DNA of 64,000 nucleotides from CAWUEZ02 sp963921355 (GTDB lineage Bacteria; Pseudomonadota; Alphaproteobacteria; Thalassobaculales; Thalassobaculaceae), in contig OZ001190.1 of assembly GCA_963921355.3 (NCBI GenBank), positions 620,001 to 684,000 on the forward strand, given 5' to 3'. This document shows, in pieces, positions 7,105 to 16,981 of this stretch; positions within the stretch are counted from its first letter, which is position 1; every line of letters starts with the position of its first letter. A program made the position numbers and the translations under genes. Under the pieces are notes generated by a model that saw only the letters and a list, made by a program, of their open reading frames with translations, did no database searches and was not told where the DNA came from.

Positions 7105-10100
7105 CTACTCCGCCGCCGCTTTCGCCGCGGCCGGGTCGCGGAGCTGGGCCTCGAGCGTCTTGGTGCGGGCTTCGGCGCGGGCGACGTGGGCTTCCTTGAC
7201 GTGGCCGTAGCCGCGGATCTGTTCCGGCACCATAGCGAGTTCGACGGCGATCGGGTGGGTGTCGGCGGTCAGACCGGCGAGCAGGCCCTCGATCCGCGCG
7301 ATGTACTCCTCGCGCAGGCGGCGTTCCATGCGACGCTCCTCGGTCCGCCCGAAGATGTCCAGCGACCCGCCGCGCAGGCCCTTGAAGCGGGCGAGCAGGC
7401 GGAAGGCCGACATCATCCACGGCCCGAAGGTCATTTTCTGCAGCTTCCCGGTCTCGGGATCGCGCGGCGCGAACAGCGGTGGTGCGAGGTTGAACTGCAG
7501 CTTGAAATCGCCCTCGAAAGCGTCGGTCAGCTTCTTCTGGAAGCTGCCGTCGGTGTAGAGCCGGGCAACCTCGTACTCGTCCTTGATCGCCATCAACTTG
7601 AAGGCGTAGCGCGCGACGGCGCGGGCCAGCGCGTCGGTCCCGGGCACCGTCCGCTGTTCGGCCGCCGCGACAGTGTCGACCAGGGCCTGGTAGCGGGCCG
7701 CATAGGCGGCGTCCTGGTAGTCGGTCAGGAAGGTGACCCGGCGAGCGACGATGTCCTCGAGCGTTGTCGCGATGTCGGTCTTCGCCGGGGTCTCGGCCTT
7801 CGGGGCGGTCAGGCGCTGGACCGCCTCGCGGTCTTGGGCGGCCCGACGGCCCCACAGGAAGGCCTGCTTGTTGAACTCGATGGCGACCGCATTGAGCTCG
7901 ATCGCCCCCTCGATCGCCGCCGCCGACAGCGGCACCAGGCCCTTCTGGTAAGCGAAGCCCAGCATGAACAGGTTCGAGGCGATGGAATCCCCGAGCAGCC
8001 GGGTGGCGATCCGGTTGGCATCGATGAAGTCGGTCGAATTGTCGCCCGCCATGGCGCGGATCTGCTGGCGCATGCTCTCGCCCGGGAACTGCATGTCCGG
8101 CAGCTGGGTGAAGCGCCCGGTCATGGTCTCCTGGGTGTTGACCACGGCATGGGTGCGCTCGCGGCTCATCGCCGCCAGCCCGTCCTTGGAAACGGCGGTG
8201 GCGATATCACAGGCCAGCACCAGGTCGGCCGAGCCGGTGGCGATCCGTGGCGCATGCACCGCGTCCGGCGAGGCCGCGACCTTGACGTGACTGATCACCG
8301 CACCGCCCTTCTGGGCGAGACCGGTCATGTCGAGGATGCTCGTCCCCTTGCCTTCCAGATGGGCCGCCATGCCGAGCAGGGCGCCGATGGTCACCACCCC
8401 GGTGCCGCCGATCCCGGTCACCAGGATGCCGTAGGGCTCGTCCAGACCCGGCAGCTCCGGGTCCGGCAGCACCTCGAACACGGCAGGCAGGCCATCGCCA
8501 GCCTTCGGCGCGTCGGCCGCACTCTTGCGTGGCTTGCCACCGATCACGTTGACGAAGCTCGGGCAGAAGCCCTTCACGCAGGAATAGTCCTTGTTGCAGG
8601 TCGACTGGTCGATCTGGCGCTTGCGGCCAAACTCGGTCTCCAGCGGCACAATCGACACGCAGTTCGACTGCACGCCGCAGTCGCCACAACCCTCGCAGAC
8701 CAGGTCATTGATGAAGATCCGCTTGTTCGGATCCTCCATCAGGCCGCGCTTGCGGCGCCGACGCTTCTCGGCGGCACAGGTCTGGTCGTAGATCAGCACC
8801 GTGACCCCCGGCGTCTCGCGCAGGTCGCGTTGGACAGTGTCCAGCTCGTCGCGGTGATGAACCTTCGCACCCGCCGGCCAGATGCCGTCGGAGGAGTACT
8901 TGTCCGGATCGTCGGTGACCACGTCGATCCGCGCCACCCCTTCGGCCGCCACCTGCTGGGCGATCGCCCAGGGGGTGAGCTGATTGTCCGACGGCTGACC
9001 GCCGGTCATGGCGACCGCATCGTTGAACAGGATCTTGTAGGTGATGTTGGCCTTGGCGGCGACCGCCATGCGGATCGCCATCGAGCCGGAGTGGTTGTAG
9101 GTCCCGTCGCCGAGATTGGCGAACACGTGCGGGGTCTTGGTGAACGGCGCCTGGCCGACCCACGGGACACCCTCGCCGCCCATCTGGGTGAAGGTCTCGG
9201 TGTGGCGCTCGGGCATCCAGGACGCCATGAAGTGGCAGCCGATGCCGGCCACCGCCCGCGAGCCCTCGGGCACCCGGGTCGAGGTGTTGTGCGGACAGCC
9301 CGAGCAGAAATACGGGGTGCGCGCGAAGTCGGACGGCTTGGCCGTCAGCGACTCCATACGTTGCAGGACGACCGCCCGGCGCGCCTTCAGGCGGTCGAGA
9401 TCGGCGAAGGCGAGCAGCCGGTCGGCAATGGCGAGCGCGATCTCGTTGGCGAACAGCTCGCCGTTGACCCGGAACAGCGGCTTGCCGTCCAGGTCGCGCT
9501 TGCCCTCGATGCGCGGGCGCTGGCCCTCCGGCAGATCGTAGAGGATTTCCTTGAGCTGGCTTTCGATCAGCGGCCGCTTCTCCTCGACCACCAGCACCTT
9601 CTCGGCACCGGCGCAGGCGGCGATCGCCCCGTCCGGCTCGAGCGGCCAGGTCATGCCGACCTTGTAGACCCTGAGCCCGATCTCGCGGGCGAGTGCCGCG
9701 TCGATGCCGAGATCGTCGAGGGCCTGGCGCACATCGAGATAGGACTTGCCGGTGGTGACGATGACCAGGCGCGGCCGGTCGCTGTCGATCACCACCCGGT
9801 CGAAGGCGTTGGCCCGGGCGAAGGCGCGCACCGCCGGCAGCTTGAAGTCCTGAAGCCGTTCCTCCTGCTCCAGCCACTCGTCCGGCCAGCGGATGTTGAG
9901 CCCGCCCGCCGGCATCGCGACATCCGGGATCGTCACCGCGACCGCGCCGGGATCGGCTTCGACCGAGGCGGTGCTGTCCATGATCTCGGCCGTGGTCTTG
10001 AAGCCGATCCAGCAGCCGGAGAACCGGCTGAGCGCGATGCCCAGCAGGCCGAAATCGATGGTGTCCTGGACGCCCGCCGGGTTCAGCACCGGCATCGAGG

Positions 10101-10611
10101 CGTCAACGAAGGCGAACTCGCTCTGATGCGGGACCGTCGAGGATTTGGCCACATGGTCGTCGCCGGCGAACACCAGCACGCCGCCGAGCGGCGATGTGCC
10201 GGCGAAATTGCCGTGCTTGAAGACGTCGCCGGAGCGGTCGACACCCGGCCCCTTGCCGTACCAGAGCCCGACCACGCCGTCGTATTTCGCGCCCTCGAAC
10301 AGGCCGGGCTGCTGCGAGCCCCAGACCGCGGTCGCCGCCAGCTCCTCGTTCACGCCGGGCTGGAAGCGGACATGATGCTCTTGCAGGAGCTTGCCGGCCC
10401 GCCAGAGCTGCTGATCATAGCCGCCGAGCGGCGAGCCCCGGTAGCCGGAGATGAAGGTCGCCGTGTTGTGGCCGGCCGCCAGGTCGCGGCGGCGCTGCAG
10501 CAGCGGCAGGCGCACCAGGGCCTGGACCCCGGTCAGGAAGATCCGGCCTGTGTCCAGGGTGTACTTGTCGTCGAGCGAAACCGTCGCCAGGGACCCGTGC
10601 GACTCAGCCAT
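7105..10611 (-). CDS. Indolepyruvate:ferredoxin oxidoreductase, fused IorA-IorB type
   Basis: 1168 aa. Oxidatively decarboxylates indolepyruvate and other aryl- or branched 2-oxo acids to acyl-CoA, passing electrons to ferredoxin. Order of parts: N-terminal pyrimidine-binding region (SGYRGSPLGGYDQ), thiamine-diphosphate site (NLGDGTYNHSG near residue 500), ferredoxin-like Cys cluster (CEGCGDCG near 640, then CNKDYSC and GFCPSF near 672), and the gamma/IorB domain beginning GIGGTGVVTIG near 735. The ATG at 10611 has GGGAGG 5 bp upstream, better than the start 21 bp earlier. The single-chain layout is common in proteobacteria. It is monocistronic and divergent from the epimerase gene. Confidence 0.93.
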   Translation of the reverse strand: MAESHGSLATVSLDDKYTLDTGRIFLTGVQALVRLPLLQRRRDLAAGHNTATFISGYRGSPLGGYDQQLWRAGKLLQEHHVRFQPGVNEELAATAVWGSQQPGLFEGAKYDGVVGLWYGKGPGVDRSGDVFKHGNFAGTSPLGGVLVFAGDDHVAKSSTVPHQSEFAFVDASMPVLNPAGVQDTIDFGLLGIALSRFSGCWIGFKTTAEIMDSTASVEADPGAVAVTIPDVAMPAGGLNIRWPDEWLEQEERLQDFKLPAVRAFARANAFDRVVIDSDRPRLVIVTTGKSYLDVRQALDDLGIDAALAREIGLRVYKVGMTWPLEPDGAIAACAGAEKVLVVEEKRPLIESQLKEILYDLPEGQRPRIEGKRDLDGKPLFRVNGELFANEIALAIADRLLAFADLDRLKARRAVVLQRMESLTAKPSDFARTPYFCSGCPHNTSTRVPEGSRAVAGIGCHFMASWMPERHTETFTQMGGEGVPWVGQAPFTKTPHVFANLGDGTYNHSGSMAIRMAVAAKANITYKILFNDAVAMTGGQPSDNQLTPWAIAQQVAAEGVARIDVVTDDPDKYSSDGIWPAGAKVHHRDELDTVQRDLRETPGVTVLIYDQTCAAEKRRRRKRGLMEDPNKRIFINDLVCEGCGDCGVQSNCVSIVPLETEFGRKRQIDQSTCNKDYSCVKGFCPSFVNVIGGKPRKSAADAPKAGDGLPAVFEVLPDPELPGLDEPYGILVTGIGGTGVVTIGALLGMAAHLEGKGTSILDMTGLAQKGGAVISHVKVAASPDAVHAPRIATGSADLVLACDIATAVSKDGLAAMSRERTHAVVNTQETMTGRFTQLPDMQFPGESMRQQIRAMAGDNSTDFIDANRIATRLLGDSIASNLFMLGFAYQKGLVPLSAAAIEGAIELNAVAIEFNKQAFLWGRRAAQDREAVQRLTAPKAETPAKTDIATTLEDIVARRVTFLTDYQDAAYAARYQALVDTVAAAEQRTVPGTDALARAVARYAFKLMAIKDEYEVARLYTDGSFQKKLTDAFEGDFKLQFNLAPPLFAPRDPETGKLQKMTFGPWMMSAFRLLARFKGLRGGSLDIFGRTEERRMERRLREEYIARIEGLLAGLTADTHPIAVELAMVPEQIRGYGHVKEAHVARAEARTKTLEAQLRDPAAAKAAAE

Positions 10612-10897
10612 GTATGCCTCCCGGCCCGTCATTTCGCCGCTAGTTGAGATGGCGCGCGGGCTCTGGAAATAAAGGTAAGCTATGCTGACCTATTTATCAA
10701 CGCGCCAACCTGTGTTGGGCTCAGAAAGGCACAACCCCGGGCCCAGGGCAATCCGGTGGTTGAGCATCTGCACCTTTCATCCTAGGCAACGATAGGGCAG
10801 CCCGGTGCATCTGATCCGGCGGGCATTTGATCAATCCGCGGGCAACGGGTAAGCAGGGCCCGGCCTTTCCCGTCACCTGCACGGACCGACGCGACCC

Positions 10898-11914
10898 ATG
10901 ACCGTCCTCGTCACCGGCGTTGCCGGCTTCATCGGCATGCACACCGCGCGCGCCCTGCTCGACCGGGGTGAAACCGTGATCGGGATCGACAACCTGAACC
11001 CGTATTACGACCCGGCCCTGAAGCGGGCCCGGCTGGAAACGCTGCAGGGCCGCAACGGCTTCCGCTTCGAGGAGGTGGACTTCGCCGACCGCGCCGCGCT
11101 CGAGGCGTTCGACACCGATCATCCCGAGATCGACCGGATCGTCCACCTCGGTGCCCAGGCCGGCGTGCGCTACTCGCTGAAAGAACCGTTCGACTACGCC
11201 CAGGCCAACCTGGTCGGCCATCTCGCAATGATGGACATGGCGCGGCGACGGATGGCCCGGCAGCACACAGACGGCGGGCGCATGGACGGGGGTCTCAAGC
11301 ATTTCGTCTACGCCTCGTCCTCCAGCGTCTACGGTGCCAACCGTGACATCCCGTTCTCGGTCGAGGACAGGGTCGACCGGCCGGTCTCGCTCTACGGTGC
11401 GACCAAGAAGGCGGGCGAGGTGATGAGCTACAGCTATGCCAGCCTGTACGCCATCCCGATGACCGGGCTGCGGTTCTTTACGGTCTACGGACCCTGGGGC
11501 CGGCCCGACATGTCGCCCTGGCTGTTCACCGAACGGATCCTGAAGGGAACGCCGATCGAGGTGTTCAACAACGGCGAGATGCGGCGCGACTTCACCTATA
11601 TCGACGACATCGTCGCCGGGGTGCTGGCCGCCCTCGACCGGCCACCGGTTGGCGAGGATGGGGAGCCGCCGGTCGCCGTCTACAACCTCGGCAACCACCA
11701 GCCGGTCGCCCTGCTGGACTACATCCGGGTGATCGAGAAGGCCTGCGGGCGCGACGCCGAACTGATCCTGAAACCGATGCAGCCGGGCGACGTGCTGGAG
11801 ACCTATGCCGACATCGACGCCAGCACCCGCGACCTCGGGTTCCGACCGACCACGCCGATCGAGGACGGCATTCCGCGCTTCGTCGAGTGGTTCAGGCGCT
11901 ATCACGGGATGTAA
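10898..11914 (+). CDS. NAD-dependent UDP-glucuronate 4-epimerase
   Basis: 338-aa extended SDR. The Gly-rich NAD site GVAGFIG is at the N-terminus, LNPYYDPALKRARL is the stretch typical of UDP-GlcA 4-epimerases (LpsL/Cap1J), SSSSVYG carries the catalytic Ser, and SLYGATKKAGE carries the YxxxK pair. RFFTVYGPWGRPDM and RRDFTYIDD are further family marks. It converts UDP-glucuronate to UDP-galacturonate for surface polysaccharide. It stands alone, with no sugar transferases beside it. A 286-bp gap separates it from the divergent iorAB gene. Confidence 0.9.
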   Translation: MTVLVTGVAGFIGMHTARALLDRGETVIGIDNLNPYYDPALKRARLETLQGRNGFRFEEVDFADRAALEAFDTDHPEIDRIVHLGAQAGVRYSLKEPFDYAQANLVGHLAMMDMARRRMARQHTDGGRMDGGLKHFVYASSSSVYGANRDIPFSVEDRVDRPVSLYGATKKAGEVMSYSYASLYAIPMTGLRFFTVYGPWGRPDMSPWLFTERILKGTPIEVFNNGEMRRDFTYIDDIVAGVLAALDRPPVGEDGEPPVAVYNLGNHQPVALLDYIRVIEKACGRDAELILKPMQPGDVLETYADIDASTRDLGFRPTTPIEDGIPRFVEWFRRYHGM

Positions 11915-11919
11915 CAAGG

Positions 11920-12215
11920 CCCCGGTCTCGACCTGACGGTCGAACCGGGATGACGCGGAGTGTATGCCGTGCGTTCCCAAAACCGTCATCCCCCCGGATT
12001 AAATCCGGGGGGAGCCTGCGCGACGGCCGGGACCTGAGAAGCGCCCTTCGACACGCCCGGACTGCATCCGGGCTGCTCAGGATGAGGTCCGTCGGTTCCC
12101 CGGATCTGTGGGCGCCCTTTGACACGCACCCCGGATCAGGTCCGGGGCGCTGCTCAGGACGAGGAACCCCTTTTGACCTCGCCCTGAGCAGGGCCGGTAG
12201 GCCCGTGTCGAAGGG
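11920..12215. repeat. Cluster of small palindromic repeats
   Basis: This stretch has no gene. It holds a half-unit of the GTCATCCCGG family (11920-11954), a perfect hairpin with 11-bp arms (CCCCCCGGATT / AATCCGGGGGG, 11990-12012), and two units of a family with CGCCCTTCGACACGCCCGG and GGGCTGCTCAGGATGAGG near 12046-12085 and 12116-12215. The latter recurs inverted at 25700-25775. The hairpins may terminate the epimerase transcript. Confidence 0.6.
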
Positions 12216-12221
12216 CCGGAT

Positions 12222-12360
12222 CTAGATCGGATCACGTCTTGTCGGAAACTTTTGGTTTCCGCCAACACGTGTGAATCCGATCTGAACTATAGAGTTAGAG
12301 CAGATTCACCGGTCAGATGGATCGCCGGCGGCGATTCCATCTGACACGGATCTGCTCTAG
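12222..12360. repeat. CTAG-bounded 139-bp dispersed repeat, copy 1
   Basis: Near-identical, in inverted orientation, to 33379-33518, and starts and ends with CTAG. Internal landmarks are GGATCACG near one end, GTTTCCGCCAACACGTGTGAATCCGATCTGA, split here as GTTTCCGCCAACACGTG and AATCCGATCTGA, and a hairpin with arms GTCAGATGG and CCATCTGAC. Its terminal CTAG provides the TAG stop codon of mutL. No ORF is present; it is a MITE- or REP-like element. Confidence 0.8.
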
Positions 12361-14216
12361 CGCCGGCCGAACAGTTTCTCGATATCGGCGAGCTTGAGCT
12401 CAACATAGGTCGGGCGGCCGTGGTTGCACTGGCCGGCATGGGGGGTCGCCTCCATCTGGCGCAGCACCGCGTTCATCTCCTCCGCGGTCAGCCGCCGGCC
12501 GGAGCGCACCGACCCATGGCAGGCCATGGTGCTGCAGACATCGGCCAGCCGGTCCTGCAGCGACAGCGCCGCGTCGCTCTCCGCCAGATCCTCCGCCAGA
12601 TCGCGGACCAGGGCGGCGGCATCGGTCTGGCCGAGCAGGGCCGGCACCTCGCGCACGACGACCGCGCCCGGGCCAAAGCCCTCCAGCACCAGCCCGAGTT
12701 CGGCCAGTTCCTCGGCCCGGCTGACCAGCCGGCCGACCGCGGCCTCGTCGAGCTCGACCACCTCCGGCAGCAGCAGGGCCTGACGGGCCACGCCGTCGGC
12801 CGCCAGGGCGGCCTTCATGCGCTCGTAGACCAGGCGTTCATGGGCGGCATGCTGGTCGACGATGACCAGCCCGTCCTCGGTCTGGGCGATGATGTAGTTG
12901 GCGTGCACCTGGGCCTTGGCCGCCCCCAGGGGATGGGCCGTGGCGTCGTCGGCAACCCCCGCCGGCGCCTCGACCCTGGCGGCCGGGGCGGCACCGAAGT
13001 CCAACCGTCCCGCCGCGGCCTGCATTGGCGCCTGGTAGCCAGCCTGGGCCTCGGCCAATCCGCGCGGCACCGCGGCCGGCGTGTGGTGGGCCCAAGCGGC
13101 GGTCCGACCGGTATGCAAAGCCGGCGTGGTCTCGCCGCCCGGACGGAAGGCGCCCAGCGTTGCTGCCCCGACGGTGGTCGAGGCCCGGTGGCCGGCCTCG
13201 GCCAGGGCGTGTTTCAGCGCACCGACGATCAGGCCGCGAACCAGGCCCGGGTCGCGGAACCGCACCTCGGTCTTGGCCGGGTGGACATTGACGTCGACCT
13301 CGTCGGCCGGCAGCTCGAGAAACAGCGCCAGCATCGGATGGCGATTGGCCGCGACGAAGTCCATGTAGGCGCCGCGCACCGCCCCCAGCAGCAGCTTGTC
13401 GCGCACCGGCCGGCCGTTGACGAACAGGAACTGCTGGGCGCTGGTGCGCCGGTGCAGGGTCGGCAGCCCGGCATGGCCGGTCAGCCGGTATCCCGCCCGT
13501 TCGGCATCGATCGCCACCGCGTTGTCTTCGAAGTCGCGGCCCATAACCGCGCCGAGCCGGGCGAGGCGCGCGGGAAACAGCTCCCCCTGGGCGGCGGCCA
13601 GGTCGACCACCCGCCGGCTGCCGTCCGACAGCGAGAAGGCGACCGACGGATGGGCCATGGCGAGCCGCTGGACGATCTCCACCGCATGGGATTGCTCGGT
13701 GCGCGCGGCCTTCAGGAACTTGAGGCGGGCCGGGGTGGCGTAGAACAGGTCACGGACCTCGACCCTTGTGCCGGCGGTGAGCGCCGCCGGTTCCGGCGCG
13801 CCCACCCGTCCGCCCTCGACAGCGATCCGCCAGGCGCTCGGCGCCCCCGCCCGGCGCGCGGTGATGGTCAGCCGGCTGACAGCCCCGATCGACGGCAGGG
13901 CCTCGCCCCGGAAGCCGAGCGTGGCGATGTGGGTCAGGTCGTCGTCGGGCAGTTTGGAGGTGGCGTGGCGCTCGACCGCCAGAACCAGGTCGTCGGGGTC
14001 CATGCCACACCCGTCGTCGGAGACCTGGATCAGGGTCCGCCCGCCGTCGCGCAGCACGATGTCGATCCGGGACGCCCCGGCATCCAGAGCGTTCTCGACC
14101 AGTTCCTTGAGCGCGCTCGCCGGCCGCTCGACCACCTCACCGGCGGCGATCTGGTTGACCAGGGTCTCCGGCAGCCGGCGCAGGACCGGTCCGCGGTCCG
14201 CCTCGACCGCGCTCAT
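12357..14216 (-). CDS. mutL: DNA mismatch repair protein MutL (endonuclease type)
   Basis: 619 aa. N-terminal GHKL ATPase: ELVENALDAGA, DDGCGMD and TLGFRGEALPSI within the first ~110 residues. The C-terminal domain carries the metal-dependent nicking motif DQHA(X)2E(X)4E (DQHAAHERLVYE near residue 452), the CHGSVRSGR element and the terminal CNHGRPT, so this is a nicking MutL as in most bacteria outside the E. coli type. A low-complexity linker lies near residues 340-420. The start overlaps the pgi stop by 4 bp, placing it at the end of the long ribF-ileS operon. The stop codon is contributed by the CTAG-bounded repeat. Confidence 0.96.
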   Translation of the reverse strand: MSAVEADRGPVLRRLPETLVNQIAAGEVVERPASALKELVENALDAGASRIDIVLRDGGRTLIQVSDDGCGMDPDDLVLAVERHATSKLPDDDLTHIATLGFRGEALPSIGAVSRLTITARRAGAPSAWRIAVEGGRVGAPEPAALTAGTRVEVRDLFYATPARLKFLKAARTEQSHAVEIVQRLAMAHPSVAFSLSDGSRRVVDLAAAQGELFPARLARLGAVMGRDFEDNAVAIDAERAGYRLTGHAGLPTLHRRTSAQQFLFVNGRPVRDKLLLGAVRGAYMDFVAANRHPMLALFLELPADEVDVNVHPAKTEVRFRDPGLVRGLIVGALKHALAEAGHRASTTVGAATLGAFRPGGETTPALHTGRTAAWAHHTPAAVPRGLAEAQAGYQAPMQAAAGRLDFGAAPAARVEAPAGVADDATAHPLGAAKAQVHANYIIAQTEDGLVIVDQHAAHERLVYERMKAALAADGVARQALLLPEVVELDEAAVGRLVSRAEELAELGLVLEGFGPGAVVVREVPALLGQTDAAALVRDLAEDLAESDAALSLQDRLADVCSTMACHGSVRSGRRLTAEEMNAVLRQMEATPHAGQCNHGRPTYVELKLADIEKLFGRR

Positions 14217-15535
14217 GGCGCGGAGTCCTTGAGGAACCGGCGCGCCAGGACCTTGCCTTCCTCGACCGCCGGCTGATCGAACGCGTCGATGCCGAGCATC
14301 CGGGCGGCGGCGATGGTCTCCAGGAAGAAATGCATCATCAGCGCGCCCAGGACCTCCTCGTTCACCGCCGGGAACCGGATCACCCGGGTCGGGCAGCCGT
14401 TGGCGATCAGGGTGTCGATCGTGGCCTGCTGTTCGGCGGCCATCAGGTCGCCCATGGTCCGGCCGATCAGGTAGTCCAGAGGCTGCGCCGCCGGACCGGC
14501 GATCTCGGCCCGGGCGCGCCCGCCGCGGCCGCGCGGATCACTGGCCAGGACGGTAAACATCTTGTCCCGGGGTCCGGCGAGATAGAGCTGCAGCTGGCTG
14601 TGTTGGTCGATCGCCCCGAGCGCGTTGATCGGAGTGGTCCCGTGGCCCTCCTTGCCGAGGCTCTCGGCCCAGAGCTGGCGGAACCAGAACGACAGCCGGT
14701 CGAGCCGGTCGACATAGGGCAGCAAAACCGTCTGGTTGATCCCCCGGGACCGGGCGAGACCGAGTGCCAGGGCGGCCCCGGCCACCGGTGCGGCCTCCAG
14801 GCCCCGGCTGCCGCCGGTGGCGGCGTCGAGCACGGCGCCGGCGCCGACGCGCACGGCTTCCACGTCAACCCCGGCGATCGCCGCCGGCAACAACCCGGTG
14901 ACCGACAGCGCCGAGTACCGCCCCCCGATATCCGGGTCGTGGTCGAGACAGAACAGGCCGTGGGCGGCGGCGATCCGCCGCAGTGGATTGTCCGTCGCCT
15001 CGGCAATGCAGGTTACGTGGGTAGCCAGGTTCTCCGCGCCCAGCCGCTCGGTGAGCCGGTCGAGCACGACCAGGGTTTGGATCATGGTCTCGGCGGTCGA
15101 CCCCGACTTCGAGATCACCACGAATCCGGTGCGCGCGAGATCGAGGCGGGCGAGGGCGGCGTCGAAACCGCCCGGGTCGATGTTGTCGAGAAAGTGCACC
15201 CGCGGACCGCGCATCGCGGCACCGTTGCCGCCACCGTCCACCAGCGCGCAGAGCGTCGCCCCGCCGAGGGACGACCCGCCGACGCCGAGCACGACCACAT
15301 CGTCGTGCAGGGCGCGGTAGCGATCGACGATCGGCCGCCAGGCGAGGATGTCGTCGCGCCGGCCGGGCAGTGCCAGCAACGGCAGCGTACCGTCACCCCG
15401 CCGGTCCCGAATCCAGGCGAGCGCCGCGTCGGCGGACTCCGCCATGGCGCCAAAGACATCTCGGGACAGGCCGGCCTCCACCCGCTCGGCAAAGCAAGCG
15501 TCGGCATCGACGGCGATCGGCAGTTCGTGGAGCAT
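14213..15535 (-). CDS. pgi: Glucose-6-phosphate isomerase, short bacterial type
   Basis: 440 aa from the ATG at 15535 (a GTG at 15559 is an alternative). Interconverts glucose-6-phosphate and fructose-6-phosphate. Two SIS-fold regions are visible: LGVGGSSLGGATL with FLDNIDPGGF, then VVISKSGSTAET. Later are FWFRQLWAESLGKEG and the C-terminal FFLETIAAARMLGIDAFDQPAVEEGK, the PGI signature region that holds the catalytic base. Length matches the ~450-aa Gram-positive-like class rather than the 550-aa enterobacterial class. It overlaps mutL by 4 bp. Confidence 0.9.
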   Translation of the reverse strand: MLHELPIAVDADACFAERVEAGLSRDVFGAMAESADAALAWIRDRRGDGTLPLLALPGRRDDILAWRPIVDRYRALHDDVVVLGVGGSSLGGATLCALVDGGGNGAAMRGPRVHFLDNIDPGGFDAALARLDLARTGFVVISKSGSTAETMIQTLVVLDRLTERLGAENLATHVTCIAEATDNPLRRIAAAHGLFCLDHDPDIGGRYSALSVTGLLPAAIAGVDVEAVRVGAGAVLDAATGGSRGLEAAPVAGAALALGLARSRGINQTVLLPYVDRLDRLSFWFRQLWAESLGKEGHGTTPINALGAIDQHSQLQLYLAGPRDKMFTVLASDPRGRGGRARAEIAGPAAQPLDYLIGRTMGDLMAAEQQATIDTLIANGCPTRVIRFPAVNEEVLGALMMHFFLETIAAARMLGIDAFDQPAVEEGKVLARRFLKDSAP

Positions 15536-15629
15536 GCGACGCGACCCGTGGCTCCGCACCCGCTGCGCGAAGACTATGACCTCAAGGGTAGCCGATCGGT
15601 GCCGCGTGCGTCATCCGATGCCGGGCGGA

Positions 15630-16973
15630 TCAACCGCCCGGTGCCGGACGCGTCGGCGTGATCCCTTCGGGCTTGCCGACGACCACCACAGTCAGAGCCT
15701 CCGGTTTGTAAAGCTCTCGGGCCACCCGGCGGGCGTCCTCAAGGGTCACCGCCTCGAACAGTGCGCGCCGGTTGTCGAGGTAGTCGATCGCCAGATCGCC
15801 TTCCTGCATCGACAGCAGAATTGAGGCGACCCCGTCCGAATCGGTGAGGTTCAACGGAAACGATCCGAGCGTATAGGTCCGGGCGGTCTCCAGTTCCTCG
15901 GCGGTCGGACCGTCGGCGGCCATCCGCTGCCACTCCTGCCGCACCAGGTCGATCGACTCCGCGACCCGGGCGTTCTGGGTGGCGAGACCGCCCATCATCA
16001 GCGGCGCATGGTCGAGCGGCAGCAGGTAGGCCCAGACCCCGTAGACCAGTCCGCGCTTCTCGCGGATCTCGGTCGTCAGGCGCGATCCGAATCCACCGGC
16101 CATAACCCGGTTCAAGAGACTGGCGGCGTACCAGTCCGGGTCCTCGCGGGCCAGGCCCGGCTGACCGAACGTGACGACCGACTGCGGAATCTCGGTCTCG
16201 ATGACCAGGGTCTCACCCTGCAGGGCCGGGGCCCGGTCAAGGGTCTCGGCGACGGCGGCAGTCGCCGGCAGCGCGCCGAACGCCTGGTCCAGCAGTACGC
16301 CGAGTTCCTCCGCTGTGATGTCCCCGACGGCGGAGACCAGCAGGCTGTCGCGCGCCAGGGTATCGGCGACGAAGCCGACGAGATCGTCGCGGGTGATGGC
16401 CGCCACGCTGTCCAGTGTTCCGTCCCCGGACCGGCCATAGGGGTGGTCGGGGAAGTTGGCGGACCACCAGGCCCGGCCCGCGATGGTGCGCGGCTGCTGC
16501 AGGTCGCGGCGCAGAGACGCTTCGATCTGCGCCCGGATCCGGGCCACCGGCTCGTCATCGAAGCGCGGCGCCGAGACCGCCAGGCGCAGCAACTCGACCG
16601 CGGCATCCCGGGTCTCGGTCAGGGTTGTCAGCGACCCGTTGAACCGATCGGCTCGGCTGCGGAAGCCGAGGCTGATCGAGTTGTCGGCCAGGGATTTCTG
16701 GAACGCGATCGAGTCGAGATCGCCGGCCCCTTCGTCCAGCAGTCCCGCCACCATCCGGGCCCGGCCTTCCTTACCGGCCGGATCGGAAGATTCACCCCCG
16801 CGGAACGAGAAGGTCAGGGTCAGGATCGGGTTCCTGTGATCCTCCACCAGCCAGGCCTCGATCCCACCCGGACTCGTCACCCGGGTGATCTCGAGCGCCC
16901 GGGCCAGCCCGGGAACCAGCAGCGCCGGGGCCAGCAGGACGACGGCGACGGCGACGATCAGATGCTTGCGCAT
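15630..16973 (-). CDS. M16-family peptidase-like protein, non-catalytic partner
   Basis: 447 aa with a signal peptide (KHLIVAVAVVLLAPALLVPGLARA). It has the M16 fold: an N-terminal FSFRGGESSDPAG element and C-terminal LTTEIREKRGLVYGVWAYL. The zinc motif HxxEH is absent; the equivalent stretch reads KEGRARMVAGLLDEG, so it cannot bind zinc. It starts 8 bp after the stop of the catalytic M16 gene with GAGG upstream. M16 enzymes commonly work as an active/inactive pair, and the adjacency supports a periplasmic heterodimer. The ATG at 16973 is preferred over the upstream TTG. Confidence 0.88.
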   Translation of the reverse strand: MRKHLIVAVAVVLLAPALLVPGLARALEITRVTSPGGIEAWLVEDHRNPILTLTFSFRGGESSDPAGKEGRARMVAGLLDEGAGDLDSIAFQKSLADNSISLGFRSRADRFNGSLTTLTETRDAAVELLRLAVSAPRFDDEPVARIRAQIEASLRRDLQQPRTIAGRAWWSANFPDHPYGRSGDGTLDSVAAITRDDLVGFVADTLARDSLLVSAVGDITAEELGVLLDQAFGALPATAAVAETLDRAPALQGETLVIETEIPQSVVTFGQPGLAREDPDWYAASLLNRVMAGGFGSRLTTEIREKRGLVYGVWAYLLPLDHAPLMMGGLATQNARVAESIDLVRQEWQRMAADGPTAEELETARTYTLGSFPLNLTDSDGVASILLSMQEGDLAIDYLDNRRALFEAVTLEDARRVARELYKPEALTVVVVGKPEGITPTRPAPGG

Positions 16974-16981
16974 GGCGGGCC

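Noticed and set aside
7186..10647. 1153-codon plus-strand open frame opposite iorAB
   Set aside because: It mirrors a real gene in a GC-rich genome; the translation is His/Arg/Gly/Asp-rich with no motifs, while the minus strand gives a clear oxidoreductase.
12420..14276. 618-codon plus-strand frame opposite mutL
   Set aside because: Antisense shadow of MutL, no domain and repetitive composition.
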